DNA of 64,000 bases from CAKKQX01 sp963734595 (GTDB lineage Bacteria > Pseudomonadota > Gammaproteobacteria > Burkholderiales > SG8-41), in assembly GCA_963734595.1 (NCBI GenBank), contig CAVTHV010000017.1:69132-133131 (forward strand), in the 5' to 3' direction. A model generated the notes under the pieces. It had not been told where the DNA came from. It saw only the letters and a program-made list of their open reading frames with translations, and searched no databases. The position numbers and the translations under genes are program-made. Positions 37,940-47,386 of the stretch are shown piece by piece (position 1 is the first letter of the stretch; the number at the start of each line of letters is the position of its first letter).

Positions 37940-38455
37940 ATGAACTGGATGCGTGACCCCACGGCCGAAACTTCGCCGCTCAAGCGCGCGCGCGTGAAGC
38001 CGCCGGCTTCGCTCGACGGGCTGACCATCGGGCTGTTCGACATCGGCAAGGCGCGCAGCGACGAGTTTCTCGACCAGGTCGAGAAGCGCTTCGCGGAGCG
38101 CGGCCTGAAGACCCGGCGCTATGCGAAGCCGACGAACGCCAAGGTGGCGCCGGCCGAGGTGATGCAGAAGGTCGCGACCGAAGCCGATGTGGTGCTGATC
38201 GCGCTGTCCGACTGAGGGTCATGCACGTCGTGCAGTCTGCACGACCTCATGAATCTCGACGGACGCGGCATTCCCGGCATTTCGATCGTGACCACCGGAT
38301 TCACGGACGCGATCGAAGCCCAGTCCAAAGCGCTCGGCTTCGAGCCGGCGGTCGTTTACGTGCCGCATCCGATCCAGAACCGCACGGCCGACGAGCTCAA
38401 AAAGATCGCCGACGATATCGTCGAGCCGGCGCTGAAGATGCTGCAGTCCGGGTGA
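37940..38455 (+). CDS. UGSC-family selenoprotein
   Basis: A 171-aa protein from the ATG at 37940 (GGAGG six bases upstream). An in-frame UGA at 38213-38215 encodes residue 92, and the reading frame continues as U-GSCTSCSLHD to a normal TGA at 38453. UGSC is the diagnostic motif of a selenoprotein family described from marine metagenomes, with Cys-containing homologues reading CGSCTSC. The flanking context VVLIALSD and NLDGRGIPGISIVTTGF is family-like. The motif U-x2-C-x2-C suggests thiol/selenol redox chemistry. It is the second gene of an operon with the GUGS thioredoxin fusion. If UGA stopped translation, only 91 residues would be made. Confidence 0.88.
38216..38252 (+). promoter_or_regulatory. 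Candidate bacterial SECIS element downstream of UGA 38213
   Basis: GTCGTGCA (38227-38234) pairs perfectly with TGCACGAC (38238-38245) around the loop GTC; an outer helix TCATG (38219-38223) with CATGA (38248-38252) extends it across a small internal loop. The apical loop begins 20 bases after the UGA with G first. Position and geometry match the bacterial SECIS expectation and nearly equal those of the hairpin after UGA 36744. Confidence 0.75.
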
Positions 38456-38567
38456 TGACCATTTTCGGCGAACCGCTGCCGCACTTTTGCCACGCCGCAG
38501 GAAATGTTAATCTGGAACAGTTCGATAAACATATCGACTGAACAATCAAGAACACCGGAGGAAACAA

Positions 38568-39557
38568 ATGAAAAATCGCTTCACAGGGATCGTTCATCAC
38601 GTCGCACTGGCCTCGGCGGCCGCAATTGCCTGCCTGTCATGGCAGGGCGCGTGGGCGCAGGCCTATCCCAACAAGACGGTGCGCATCGTGGTGCCGTTCG
38701 GCGCCGGCGGACCGGCCGACATCTACGCGCGCTATCTGGGCCAGCGGCTGCAGGAGACACTGGGCCAGTCGTTCGTGGTCGAGGACCGTCCCGGCGCGGG
38801 CTCGATCATCGGCACCGATTCCGTGGCGAAGTCGCCCGCGGACGGCTATACGCTGCTGCTGATGTCCAACACGCATACCGTCAACGAAACGCTGGTTCAT
38901 AAAAAGCCATTCGCGCTGATGAAGGATTTTGCGCCGATCGCGCCGATCAATTCCTCGGACCTGCTGCTCGTGGTGCATCCGTCGGTTCCTGCCAAGTCGG
39001 TGAAGGAACTTCTCGCGCTCGCGAAAGCCAGACCCGGTGTCCTGAACTATGCTTCCTCCGGTACCGGGACCCCGTACCACATGGCCGGCGAGTTGTTCAA
39101 GGCGATGGCGCACGTGAATATTGCGCACATCCCGCACAAGAGCAGCGGCGAGGCGCGCACCAGCGTGATGAGCGGGCAGGTGGAAATGATGATGGATGCG
39201 ATCACCACCATGTGGCCGATCGCGAAGAGCGGACGGGTCAGGGCGCTGGCAACGACCGGCGCGCATCGCTCGCCGATCACACCCGAATTGCCGACCGTAT
39301 CCGAAGCCGGCGTGCCGGGCTATGTGGCTCCCATCTGGCTCGGTATCATGGCGCCCGCCGGTACGCCCAAGTCCGTGATCGACAAGCTCAATGCGGAAAT
39401 TACAAAAATCGTCCAGCGCCCCGATGTGAAAAAGGCCTGGATCGCCCAGGGTGCCGAACCGATGACGATGACGCCTGCCGAATTCGAGAAATACCTGAAC
39501 GGCGACATCGCCAAGTGGGCGAAAGTGATCAAAACCGCCGGTATCCGGGTCGATTAG
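38568..39557 (+). CDS. TctC/Bug tripartite tricarboxylate receptor
   Basis: An intact 329-aa periplasmic receptor. The signal peptide ends near GAWAQAYP. Signatures: YPNKTVRIVVPFGAGG, EDRPGAGSIIGTD, PADGYT, VNIAHIPHKSSG. GGAGG lies upstream of the ATG. It follows the UGSC gene by 112 bp on the same strand and could be a distal part of that transcription unit, though no functional link is visible. It is convergent with gshA 9 bp downstream. Confidence 0.92.
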   Translation: MKNRFTGIVHHVALASAAAIACLSWQGAWAQAYPNKTVRIVVPFGAGGPADIYARYLGQRLQETLGQSFVVEDRPGAGSIIGTDSVAKSPADGYTLLLMSNTHTVNETLVHKKPFALMKDFAPIAPINSSDLLLVVHPSVPAKSVKELLALAKARPGVLNYASSGTGTPYHMAGELFKAMAHVNIAHIPHKSSGEARTSVMSGQVEMMMDAITTMWPIAKSGRVRALATTGAHRSPITPELPTVSEAGVPGYVAPIWLGIMAPAGTPKSVIDKLNAEITKIVQRPDVKKAWIAQGAEPMTMTPAEFEKYLNGDIAKWAKVIKTAGIRVD

Positions 39558-39566
39558 CGCGGGGCT

Positions 39567-41178
39567 CTACGACGCGAGGCGGATGCCGCTCAGCAGGTCC
39601 TGCGCCAGATACTGGCGGCGGAAGGCTTCGAACGGCATGCTGTCCGCGGCTTCGATCTGGCGCTGTTTGGCCAGCGACTCCGCGGCCATGCGTGCAAAGC
39701 GGGCGTCCGTCTCAGGAGCCAGGGGCAGTTTCAGCAGCAAGTCGCGGTGCCGCGTCGATTGCGCCAGGGCAAAGCTGAGGTAGGAGTTGTCGTAGTTCTG
39801 CGCCATCTCCCGCAGGATGCGGGCGGAAGGCGTTGCCGCAGGATCAGCGAGCAGCGCGCCGGCGGCCGACACTGCATCCCGGTACGCGGTGCCGCGGTGC
39901 GCGTGGTCGAGCGCGGCGGCAATCGGTTCGTACTCGCGCAGTAGTTCCGCGCCCCATTCGGCCGGGGTGAGTTCTTCCGTTCGTCTTGCCAGCCGGAGGC
40001 CGGGATCCCGGCCTCTTCCAGCGGCCTGGTGCAGATTGCGGGCCAGGATCCCGAGTTCCTGCGGCGTGTCGGCGGGACTTTCGCGCAACAGGCAGTGCAG
40101 CAGGAACACGTCGAGAAAGCGGATCGTGGCGGCGGTGATGCCGATCGGGCAGAACGGGTCGAGGTCCATGCAGCGCACTTCGATGTATTCGACGCCGCGC
40201 TCGCCCAGCGCATGCAGCGGCCGTTCGCCGGGACGGATCGTGCCGTTTCGGCCTGACGGTGCCGTAGAACTCGTTTTCGATCTGCAGCAGGGTGGTGCCG
40301 AGCTGCCGGTAGTTGTCGCCGTCGCCGATGCCGATGGCCGCGTACGGCGGATAGGGCTCGGTGAGCGCGCCATAGAGCGAGCGGGCGTAGCTTTCGAGGC
40401 TGTTGTAGCTCACCGCCAGCGAGGCTTGCGCATCGCTCTGGTAGCCCAACGGGCCCATGCGCAGCGAGGTGCCGTCAGGAAGATACAGGGTGCCCGATTT
40501 CAGCTGCTGCAGCCGGTGCGTGCGGCCGGCGACGAAGGTCGCGCACACCGCGGGCGACGCTCCGAACAGATAAAGCAGCAGCCAGGAATGACGCCGGAAG
40601 TTGCGGATCAGCGAGAAGTACGCGTCGTTCTGATAGTCCTGCAGCGCGCCGCTGCGCGCGTCGATTTGCTGCAGCACCGGCCAGGCGCTCTCCGGCATCG
40701 AAAAGTTGTAGTGGATGCCGGAAATGGTCTGCATGCGCCGGCCGTAGCGATGCGAGAGGCCCTGGCGGTACACGGTCTTGGCTTTGCCGATGTTGGAGCT
40801 GCCGTATTGACCGAGGGGAATGTCGTCATCGGCGGGCAGTCTGCAGGGCATGCTGGTGCACCACAGCATCTCGTCGCCGATGTGCCGGTAGACGACCTGA
40901 TGGATCGCGGTGAGTTCATCGAGGCACGCGTCCACGCCGGCGTGGACGCCGGTGATCAGCTCGAGCTGGGATTCGCTGAAATCCGTGGTGATGTGCGGAT
41001 GGGTGAGCGCCGAGCCGAGCGCCGCCGGGTGCGGCGTATTGGCAAGCGTGCCGTCCGGCCTGACGCGAAGGCTTTCCTTTTCGATTCCGCGCCGGATGCC
41101 CCTGAGTACTTCAGGCGCGAGTGCGCTCAGCCGTTTGTGCAGCGCATCAGTTGCGGAAGTTCGATCGATGTCGTTCAC
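39567..41178 (-). CDS. gshA: Glutamate-cysteine ligase, one frameshift
   Basis: About 536 aa, the proteobacterial (E. coli-type) gamma-glutamylcysteine synthetase that makes the first intermediate of glutathione in the cytoplasm. Clear signatures: GIEKESLRV near the start, TDFSESQLELIT, SGIHYNFSMPE, and GVEYIEVRCMDLDPF. A one-base insertion near 40245 (best read as AAC GGC ACG) splits it. Promoter region faces the methyltransferase gene on the same strand. Finding a full glutathione gene in the same window as thiol/selenol proteins is suggestive, but may be chance. Confidence 0.93.
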
Positions 41179-41309
41179 ACTGTTTTCCGGTGGTGGAAGT
41201 TGAATATCGCGACGAGCCGTTGACGACGATGGGCGGAAAGGGAGTTTACCGTCAAACGGCTTTTTTAAGAATATAACAGATGGACCGATTTAATTTATTC
41301 CGCGCGGAT

Positions 41310-41957
41310 TCATTTGGAAATCCTGGCGCCCGCGGCGACGAGAAATGCGCCCCAGCGCGAACGATCACCGGCAAGACGTTCGCCCGCGTTGCCGAGCCAT
41401 CCGCCGCCGGGAAACTGGATCGCCGTCCGCAGCGTCAAGTCCCGTACCGGCAAGGTAGAAAACAGCGACTCGACTTCGCGCATCGTGTGCCAGTGCGCGC
41501 CGCGATAACCGCCGTGGCCGCCACCCCGCCCTTTTTCGAGAAACAACAGACTGTGTCTGTTGAGCAGCCCGATCGCGAAGCGCCTCCGCGTCACGCGCAG
41601 CATTTCGGAAAGTGCCCGCGCCTGTTCGGAAATAAAGCATAGCGCCGTGACTGAAATGCAGAGATCGAAAGATCGATCCGGGAACGGCAATGCTCGCGCG
41701 TCTCCAAGTACGAAGCGTTCACCGGCGAGCGCATGTGCCCTGGCGAAACCAAGCATCGTTGGGCTCGGGTCCACGCCGGTTACCGCAAGACCGCTCTCCG
41801 CAAATCGCCGGGTGAAATAACCGGTGCCGCACCCAATGTCCAGCAGGCTCTCACCGGGCGCGGGCTTGAGCAGCTTCATCAGCAACTGATATTCGGTTTC
41901 GCCTGCCCATTTTCCGCGGGGCGACCGATACCATGCGTCATATTCTTCGGGGGTCAT
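41310..41957 (-). CDS. Class I SAM-dependent methyltransferase
   Basis: About 215 aa from the ATG at 41957, where the family sequence MTPEEYDAWYRSPRGKW begins; the open frame extends upstream to 42095 but that part is not family-like. Motif I is LLDIGCGTGYFTRRF, followed by VTGVDPSPTML and LGDARALPFPDRSFD (acidic post-motif and motif II). It is a UbiE/BioC-like small-molecule methyltransferase in the cytoplasm. Substrate unknown. Confidence 0.85.
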   Translation of the reverse strand: MTPEEYDAWYRSPRGKWAGETEYQLLMKLLKPAPGESLLDIGCGTGYFTRRFAESGLAVTGVDPSPTMLGFARAHALAGERFVLGDARALPFPDRSFDLCISVTALCFISEQARALSEMLRVTRRRFAIGLLNRHSLLFLEKGRGGGHGGYRGAHWHTMREVESLFSTLPVRDLTLRTAIQFPGGGWLGNAGERLAGDRSRWGAFLVAAGARISK

Positions 41958-42210
41958 GGATTTGGATTGCGCTTCCAGATTAACCGGCCGCGGTTCAGCA
42001 TGAAGCCGAGTGTAGCGGAGACGGGCTGCAGGGACCCGGAGCGGTATGGGTGCAAGCGTAAGGCGGGTGGCCTGATTGAAGGCTGAAATTCTCATGCATC
42101 ACGTAAGTATTTTTCAATTAAAACAATGAAATATATTGCGGAACCGTGACCAAATGGGCTTGTCAGATAGTATGTTGCAGTGCAATATACATATCGTTGA
42201 CAGAAAGTGG

Positions 42211-42780
42211 ATGGAACGCATGAGCCCTACCGGAGTCGTGGTGCAAAAAGTGGTCGCCTTCCAGCGCGGAGAAATTACGCGCCATTTGCAGCGGCTGTCG
42301 CCGCAGGACCGGCGGCGCCGCTTCGGCACGTATATGAGCGATGAAGCGATCGAGCACTACGTGACGGGCATCGACTTCGCCCGCGACAAGGTATTCGGTA
42401 TTTTCGATCCCGGCCTCGCGCTCACGGGCGTGGTGCATCTCGCGCTCGGGCCCGACGGCGGCACGGCGGAACTCGGCCTGAGCGTCGATCCCGAGCATCG
42501 CGGCAAGGGTTACGGTTACGCGCTGCTGAACCGCGGCAAGCTGCATGCGCAGAATCTCGGCTACAAGAAACTCTACATGCACTGCCTGGCCGAGAACCAG
42601 ATCATGATCCATCTCGCGCGCAAGGCCGGCATGCAGGTGGTCACGGAGTCCGGCGAAGCGGACGCGCACGTGGCGCTCAGCGAAGCCACGTACGGAGATC
42701 TGGCGCAGGAATTCATCGGCGACCAGGTTGCGCTGATCGACTATCTGCTCAAACGCCAGGCACGCTGGCTTAACTCCTGA
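42211..42780 (+). CDS. GNAT-family N-acetyltransferase
   Basis: About 189 aa from the ATG at 42211 (in-frame alternatives at 42136 and 42220). The acetyl-CoA pyrophosphate loop is visible as VDPEHRGKGYGYALLNRGK, preceded by the beta-strand AELGLS and followed by LYMHCLAENQIMIHLARKAGM, which is the GNAT core. Acceptor unknown. It has its own terminator immediately downstream and its own AT-rich upstream region (42.08-42.2 kb), so it is monocistronic. Confidence 0.85.
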   Translation: MERMSPTGVVVQKVVAFQRGEITRHLQRLSPQDRRRRFGTYMSDEAIEHYVTGIDFARDKVFGIFDPGLALTGVVHLALGPDGGTAELGLSVDPEHRGKGYGYALLNRGKLHAQNLGYKKLYMHCLAENQIMIHLARKAGMQVVTESGEADAHVALSEATYGDLAQEFIGDQVALIDYLLKRQARWLNS

Positions 42781-42814
42781 CCGATTCCATAGCGGTTGCG
42801 ATTTGCCGGAAGCG

Positions 42815-42842
42815 AGCGCCCGAAGTCAAGGGCGCTTTTTTC
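42815..42842 (+). terminator. Rho-independent terminator after the GNAT gene
   Basis: AGCGCCC pairs with GGGCGCT around an eight-base loop and is followed directly by a run of seven T. It is 34 bp after the stop codon. Confidence 0.92.
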
Positions 42843-43000
42843 GGTGCGATCGTCCGGGCGATTGACACCCGTCATTCAAATGGTCAAAAATCCGTTTTTA
42901 ATCCATCTCGTGCGCCTTCCTTGAGCTCGCGTCGACTGTCGGCGCGAAGTGCGCGGCACGTCTTGTTGAACGAACCTAAAACCAACCGAGGAGCCAGTAA

Positions 43001-43895
43001 ATGCGTTTAGTGACTTTTTCCGATGCCAAAGGTGCGCGCGTCGGAGTGCTTGATCCTGCGACCAACGAAATAGTGGACCTTTCCGCGACGACGCGGCTGC
43101 CGCGCGACATGACGGCGTTCGTCGCGCTCGGGAAAAAGGGCCTGCAGCGCGCGCGCCGCGCGGTGAAAAGCGGCGAAGGCCGCGTTCCCGTTCGCGAGCG
43201 TGAAGCTGCTCGCGCCGTTTCCGCGTCCGGCGAAAAACATCCTGTGCGTCGGCCGGAATTACCACGATCACGCGCATGAATTCCACTCGAGCGGCTTCGA
43301 TGCGAGCGCCGGCAAGGACGCGATTCCCGACGTGCCGATCATGTTCACCAAGTGGCCGAACTCGGTGATCGGGCCGGGCGAGCCGATCCCGAGCGCCAAC
43401 GACTACACCGATTCCACCGACTACGAGGGCGAACTCACCGTGGTCATCGGCGAAGGCGGACGCAACATCAGCAAGGCGGATGCGTTCGATCACGTCTATG
43501 GCTACACCATCGTCAACGACGTGACGGCGCGCACGCTGCAGCAGCGCCATCGCCAGTGGTTCCTCGGCAAGAGCCTCGACGGCTACTGCCCGATGGGGCC
43601 GTGCATCGTCACCGCCGACGAGATCAAGGCCAAGGACGTGGGCAAGATGCACCTGCTGACCAAGGTGAACGGCGAAGTGCGCCAGGACGCGCTGGTGAGC
43701 CAGTTGATATTCGACATCCCGACGCTGATCGAGGACCTGTCGCGCGTGATGACGCTCGAACCCGGCGACCTGATCGCGACCGGCACCTGCGCGGGCGTGG
43801 GCATCGGCTTCAACCCGCCGAAATTCCTGAAGAAGGGCGACGTGGTGACGATCACCATCGAGCCGATCGGGACGCTGGAGAATCCTGTCGGTTAA
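43001..43895 (+). CDS. Fumarylacetoacetate hydrolase family protein, one frameshift
   Basis: About 297 aa. The catalytic C-terminal fold has the metal ligands in STDYEGELTVVIG (Glu-x-Glu) and the Asp in IVNDVTARTLQ; NILCVGRNYHDHA opens the domain. Relatives include acylpyruvases, oxaloacetate decarboxylases and 2-keto-3-deoxy-acid dehydratases, so C-C cleavage or dehydration of a 2-oxoacid is likely. A one-base insertion near 43190 (CCC for CC) splits the N-terminal domain. GGAGCC precedes the ATG. Confidence 0.88.
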
Positions 43896-43902
43896 CGACA
43901 AA

Positions 43903-44100
43903 AGCATGAACGCGAAGGACGCAAAGGTTCGCGAAGTAAGATCAAAAACTGCAAAGCGATGACACAGAGGACACAGAGGATAGGAAGCGTTAAAACAAAT
44001 TGACCAAGGGATTCACACGGAGCCTGATTCGTAATTGTTTATCTTGTGTTTTGTTTTGTCCTTCGTGTCCTTTGTGTCCTCTGTGTCTAAGCTTTTGAAG
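43903..44100. repeat. Nonamer-period inverted repeat (family A, copy 4)
   Basis: Left arm starts AAAGCATGAACGCGAAGGAC and continues with CACAGAGGA units; right arm (44060-44100) reads TCCTTCGTGTCCTTTGTGTC and on to CTCTGTGTC in the opposite sense. About 80 bp of AT-rich DNA with TAATTGTTTATCTTG lies between. The rest of the gap to 44387 holds no clear gene; a frame open from 44220 into the TctC gene is taken as leader, not protein. Confidence 0.75.
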
Positions 44101-44387
44101 TTGGGGAACAACTGAAACTCGTGCGGTATGACCGGAACGGCACGGCGTACCCCGGCGGGTAATCGCTGGTAGAATCCGGCACTGCTGCACCATAACAAGA
44201 TTCATCCGGGGGAGGGGGCATGGGAAGACCGTTGCGGGTGGCCGGCTGCGCGTCATGCATGCCGGTATCGCTGCCCGGTTTTTGCGCAACAGCATCTGTT
44301 GCGGCCAATCACCATGGACAAGCCCAGGTCAGCCGGCGCATCGGCAAGGTTACCGACAACCAAGCGAATACTTCAGGGGAGACGACC

Positions 44388-45368
44388 ATGAAAACCAGGA
44401 TCCTTTTTGCCGCAACACTGTTGGTGCTGGCCGCCGCGCCGGCAATGGCGCAGGACGCATTTCCCAGCCATCCGATCACGATGATCGTGCCGTTTCCGCC
44501 CGGGGGCGTGGCCGATATCACCGGCCGCCCGACCGCTGCCGCGATGGAAAAAGTGCTCAAGCAGCCCGTTGCCATCGTCAACCGTCCCGGCGCCGGGGGC
44601 GCGGTGGGCAACGCCGCGGTCGCCAACGCCAAGCCCGATGGCTACACCATCCTGATGGCGCTCTCCAGCATTTCAGTGATCCCGGCGGCCGATGAATTGT
44701 TCAACCGCAAACCGGCTTACGCGCTCGACCAGTTCGCCCCGATTGCGCTGATATCGGCCGACCCGACGATCCTGGTGGTGCATCCGTCGCTGCCGGTCAA
44801 GTCGCTGAAGGAACTGGTGGCGCTCGCCAAATCGAAGCCCGGCCAGATGTCGTTTTCCTCGTCCGGCGTCTACGGCGCGCTGCACATGCCGATGGTGATG
44901 TTCCTGCACGCGACCAATCTGAAAATGCGCCACGTGCCGACCACCGGCGGCGGCCCCGCGATCACCGCGGTGCTCGGCGGTCACGTCGAGATGACCGCAG
45001 GCGGTCCGGCGGCGATCAGCGCCCACGTCAAGGCCGGGAAACTTCGCCCGATCGTGAGCTGGGGCGCGAGCCGGCACCCCGCGTTCCCCGACGTGCCGAC
45101 CTTCAAGGAACTCGGTTACAAGGACGTCGAGTATTACATCTGGGCCGGCATGTTCGCGCCCAAGGCCACGCCGGAGCCGGTGATGAAGGTGCTGCGCGAC
45201 GCCGCGCGCAAGGCGGTCGAAGCCCCGGACTTCAAGGCGATGATGGTCAAGCTCGATTCGCCGATCCAGTACATGGACGCGCCCGAATTCAACAAGTACT
45301 GGCAGGCCGATGCCACGCGTCTCGCGGCGCTGGTGAAGGTCGTCGGCAAGGGCGAAGCCAAGAAGTAA
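44388..45368 (+). CDS. tctC: TctC receptor of a complete tripartite tricarboxylate transporter
   Basis: A 326-aa periplasmic receptor, signal peptide ending AAPAMAQDA. Signatures: FPSHPITMIVPFPPGGVAD, NRPGAGGAVGNAA, PDGYT, LDQFAPIALIS. ATG follows CAGGGGA. It is the only receptor in the window with its membrane partners: tctB starts 27 bp downstream and tctA overlaps tctB. It delivers a tricarboxylate or related carboxylate to the TctAB channel. Confidence 0.93.
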   Translation: MKTRILFAATLLVLAAAPAMAQDAFPSHPITMIVPFPPGGVADITGRPTAAAMEKVLKQPVAIVNRPGAGGAVGNAAVANAKPDGYTILMALSSISVIPAADELFNRKPAYALDQFAPIALISADPTILVVHPSLPVKSLKELVALAKSKPGQMSFSSSGVYGALHMPMVMFLHATNLKMRHVPTTGGGPAITAVLGGHVEMTAGGPAAISAHVKAGKLRPIVSWGASRHPAFPDVPTFKELGYKDVEYYIWAGMFAPKATPEPVMKVLRDAARKAVEAPDFKAMMVKLDSPIQYMDAPEFNKYWQADATRLAALVKVVGKGEAKK

Positions 45369-45395
45369 TCCACCCTTTCACGGGCATTCGACGAC

Positions 45396-45869
45396 ATGGC
45401 ACAGGATATCCAGACATCGGGAAAGAAAGGCCTGCGCAGCGACCAGTTTTCCGGCTTGGTGCTGCTCGTGCTCGCGCTGTACGTGGGATGGGAGAACCGC
45501 GCCTATCCGCTCGGTTCGGTGCAGGAGCCCGGGCCGGGCTACATGCCGCTGCTGCTGGCCGTTTTCCTCGGGGTAATGGGGCTGGTGATTGCGCTATGGG
45601 GCAGCAAATCGACGCCGCTGGCCGCCATCCGCTGGCCCGAGGCGAAGCGCGCGGTCGCGATCATGATCGCATGCGCGGTCGCCGCTTTTGCGCTGGAGCG
45701 CCTCGGCTACCGGATCACCATCATCGCATTCCTGATTTTTTTCCTGGGCGTGCTTGAGCGCAGGCGGCCGCTGGCGGTAATTCTGGTCTCGTTCGGTTTC
45801 GGCCTGATTACCTTTTACGTGATGGGACTGCTCGACGTATCGCTGCCGCGCAGCCCGTGGGGGTTCTAG
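45396..45869 (+). CDS. tctB: TctB, small membrane subunit of tripartite tricarboxylate transporter
   Basis: A 157-aa integral membrane protein with about four hydrophobic helices (VLLVLALYVGWE, LLLAVFLGVMGLVIALWG, AVAIMIACAVAAFALE, VILVSFGFGLITFYVMGL). Its size, position between tctC and tctA, and the PGPGYMPLLLA loop identify it. Its stop codon overlaps the GTG start of tctA (TAGTG), which implies coupled translation. Confidence 0.9.
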   Translation: MAQDIQTSGKKGLRSDQFSGLVLLVLALYVGWENRAYPLGSVQEPGPGYMPLLLAVFLGVMGLVIALWGSKSTPLAAIRWPEAKRAVAIMIACAVAAFALERLGYRITIIAFLIFFLGVLERRRPLAVILVSFGFGLITFYVMGLLDVSLPRSPWGF

Positions 45870-47386
45870 TGCTCGAGACTTTCCACAACCTGATGCTCGG
45901 TTTTTCCGTCGCGCTCACGCCGTCGATCCTGATGTATGCGTTCATAGGCTGCATCATCGGCACGCTGGTCGGCATGATGCCGGGGCTGGGACCGCTCGCG
46001 GGCATCAGCCTGCTGCTGCCGGCGACCTTCGGCCTCAATCCCATCATCGCCATCGTGCTGCTGTCCGGGGTCTATTACGGCGCGATGTACGGCGGTTCCA
46101 CCACCTCGATCCTGATGCGCATTCCGGGAGAAGCGGCGTCGGTGATGACCTGCGTCGACGGCTATGCGATGACGCAGAACGGACGCGCCGGCCCGGCGCT
46201 GGCGATTGCGGCGATCGGCTCGTTCGTGGCGGGGACCGCGGGCGTGATCGGCCTCATGCTGCTCGCGCCGACGCTCGCCGACTTCGCGCTGCGTTTCGGC
46301 CCGCCCGAATATACCGCGCTGCTGATGATGGGGCTGTTCATCCTCGCCTACATGAGCGGCGGGTCGATGTCGAAGACGCTCGCGATGGCCGGGCTCGGAT
46401 TGATGATCGGCATGATCGGCATCGACGCCATGACCGGCTATACGCGCTTCAGCTTCGACGTGGTCGAACTGGGCGACGGCGTGGGCATCGTGCCGGTGGC
46501 GGTGGGCCTGTTCGGCATCTCGGAAATCCTGCTCACCGCGGGCCAGACGGAGATGCCCAAGGTGCAACAGCCCAAGTTGCGCGACCTGATCCCCTCGCGC
46601 GAGGAATTCCGGCTGTCGGTCGGCCCGATCGCGCGCGGCAGCCTGCTCGGTTTTCTGATCGGCATCATCCCGGGCTCCGCGCACATCATCTCCTCGTTCG
46701 TTTCTTACGGCATCGAGCGGCGCATATCGAAGCATCCCGAGCGTTTCGGCAAGGGTGCGATCGAGGGGGTGGCGGGGCCGGAGTCGGCCAACAACGCCGC
46801 GGCCACCGGCGCTTTCGTGCCCATGCTGGCGCTCGGCATTCCGACGAGCCCGGTCACGGCGGTGATGATTGCCGCGATCATGGTGCACGGCATCTCGCCG
46901 GGCCCGATGCTGATCCAGGAGCAGCCGGAACTGTTCTGGGGTTTCGTCGCCAGCATGTACGTGGGCAACGTCGTGCTGCTGATTCTCAACCTGCCGCTGG
47001 TGGGGGTGTTCGTCAATCTGCTGCGCATTCCCTACGCCTATCTTTATCCGTGCATTCTCGCCTTCTGCATCCTCGGCACGTATTCGGTCGCCGACAGCAT
47101 GGTCGACGTCTGGATCATGCTGGTCATGGGCGGGCTGGGTTATGTGCTGCGCAAGTTCGAATTCGACCTTGCGCCGGTGGCGCTGGGGCTCGTGCTGTCG
47201 CCGATGCTGGAGCTCAGCCTGCGCCAGTCGCTCGCGATGAGCGCGGGCGACTATCGTATTTTTCTCGAACGCCCGATCGCGACCACCATGTTCGGTTTGG
47301 GACTGCTGTTGTTCCTGCTCAGCATCAAGCCGCTCTTTTTCAAGGGCAAGGACTGGCGCGCGAAGGTGGGGCTCGAAGAGCAGTGA
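45869..47386 (+). CDS. tctA: TctA, large membrane subunit of tripartite tricarboxylate transporter
   Basis: A 505-aa inner-membrane carrier with about eleven to twelve helices. Family signatures: GMMPGLGPLAGISLLLP, YYGAMYGGSTTSILMRIPGE, ESANNAAATGAFVPMLALGI. The GTG at 45869 overlaps the tctB stop and gives the family start MLETFHNLMLG; an earlier in-frame GTG is at 45857. It uses an ion gradient to import the substrate handed over by TctC. Complete and uninterrupted. Confidence 0.94.
   Translation: MLETFHNLMLGFSVALTPSILMYAFIGCIIGTLVGMMPGLGPLAGISLLLPATFGLNPIIAIVLLSGVYYGAMYGGSTTSILMRIPGEAASVMTCVDGYAMTQNGRAGPALAIAAIGSFVAGTAGVIGLMLLAPTLADFALRFGPPEYTALLMMGLFILAYMSGGSMSKTLAMAGLGLMIGMIGIDAMTGYTRFSFDVVELGDGVGIVPVAVGLFGISEILLTAGQTEMPKVQQPKLRDLIPSREEFRLSVGPIARGSLLGFLIGIIPGSAHIISSFVSYGIERRISKHPERFGKGAIEGVAGPESANNAAATGAFVPMLALGIPTSPVTAVMIAAIMVHGISPGPMLIQEQPELFWGFVASMYVGNVVLLILNLPLVGVFVNLLRIPYAYLYPCILAFCILGTYSVADSMVDVWIMLVMGGLGYVLRKFEFDLAPVALGLVLSPMLELSLRQSLAMSAGDYRIFLERPIATTMFGLGLLLFLLSIKPLFFKGKDWRAKVGLEEQ

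Noticed and set aside
38249..38455. Independent 68-aa gene starting MNLDGRG
   Set aside because: It is the in-frame continuation of the UGSC selenoprotein after the UGA.
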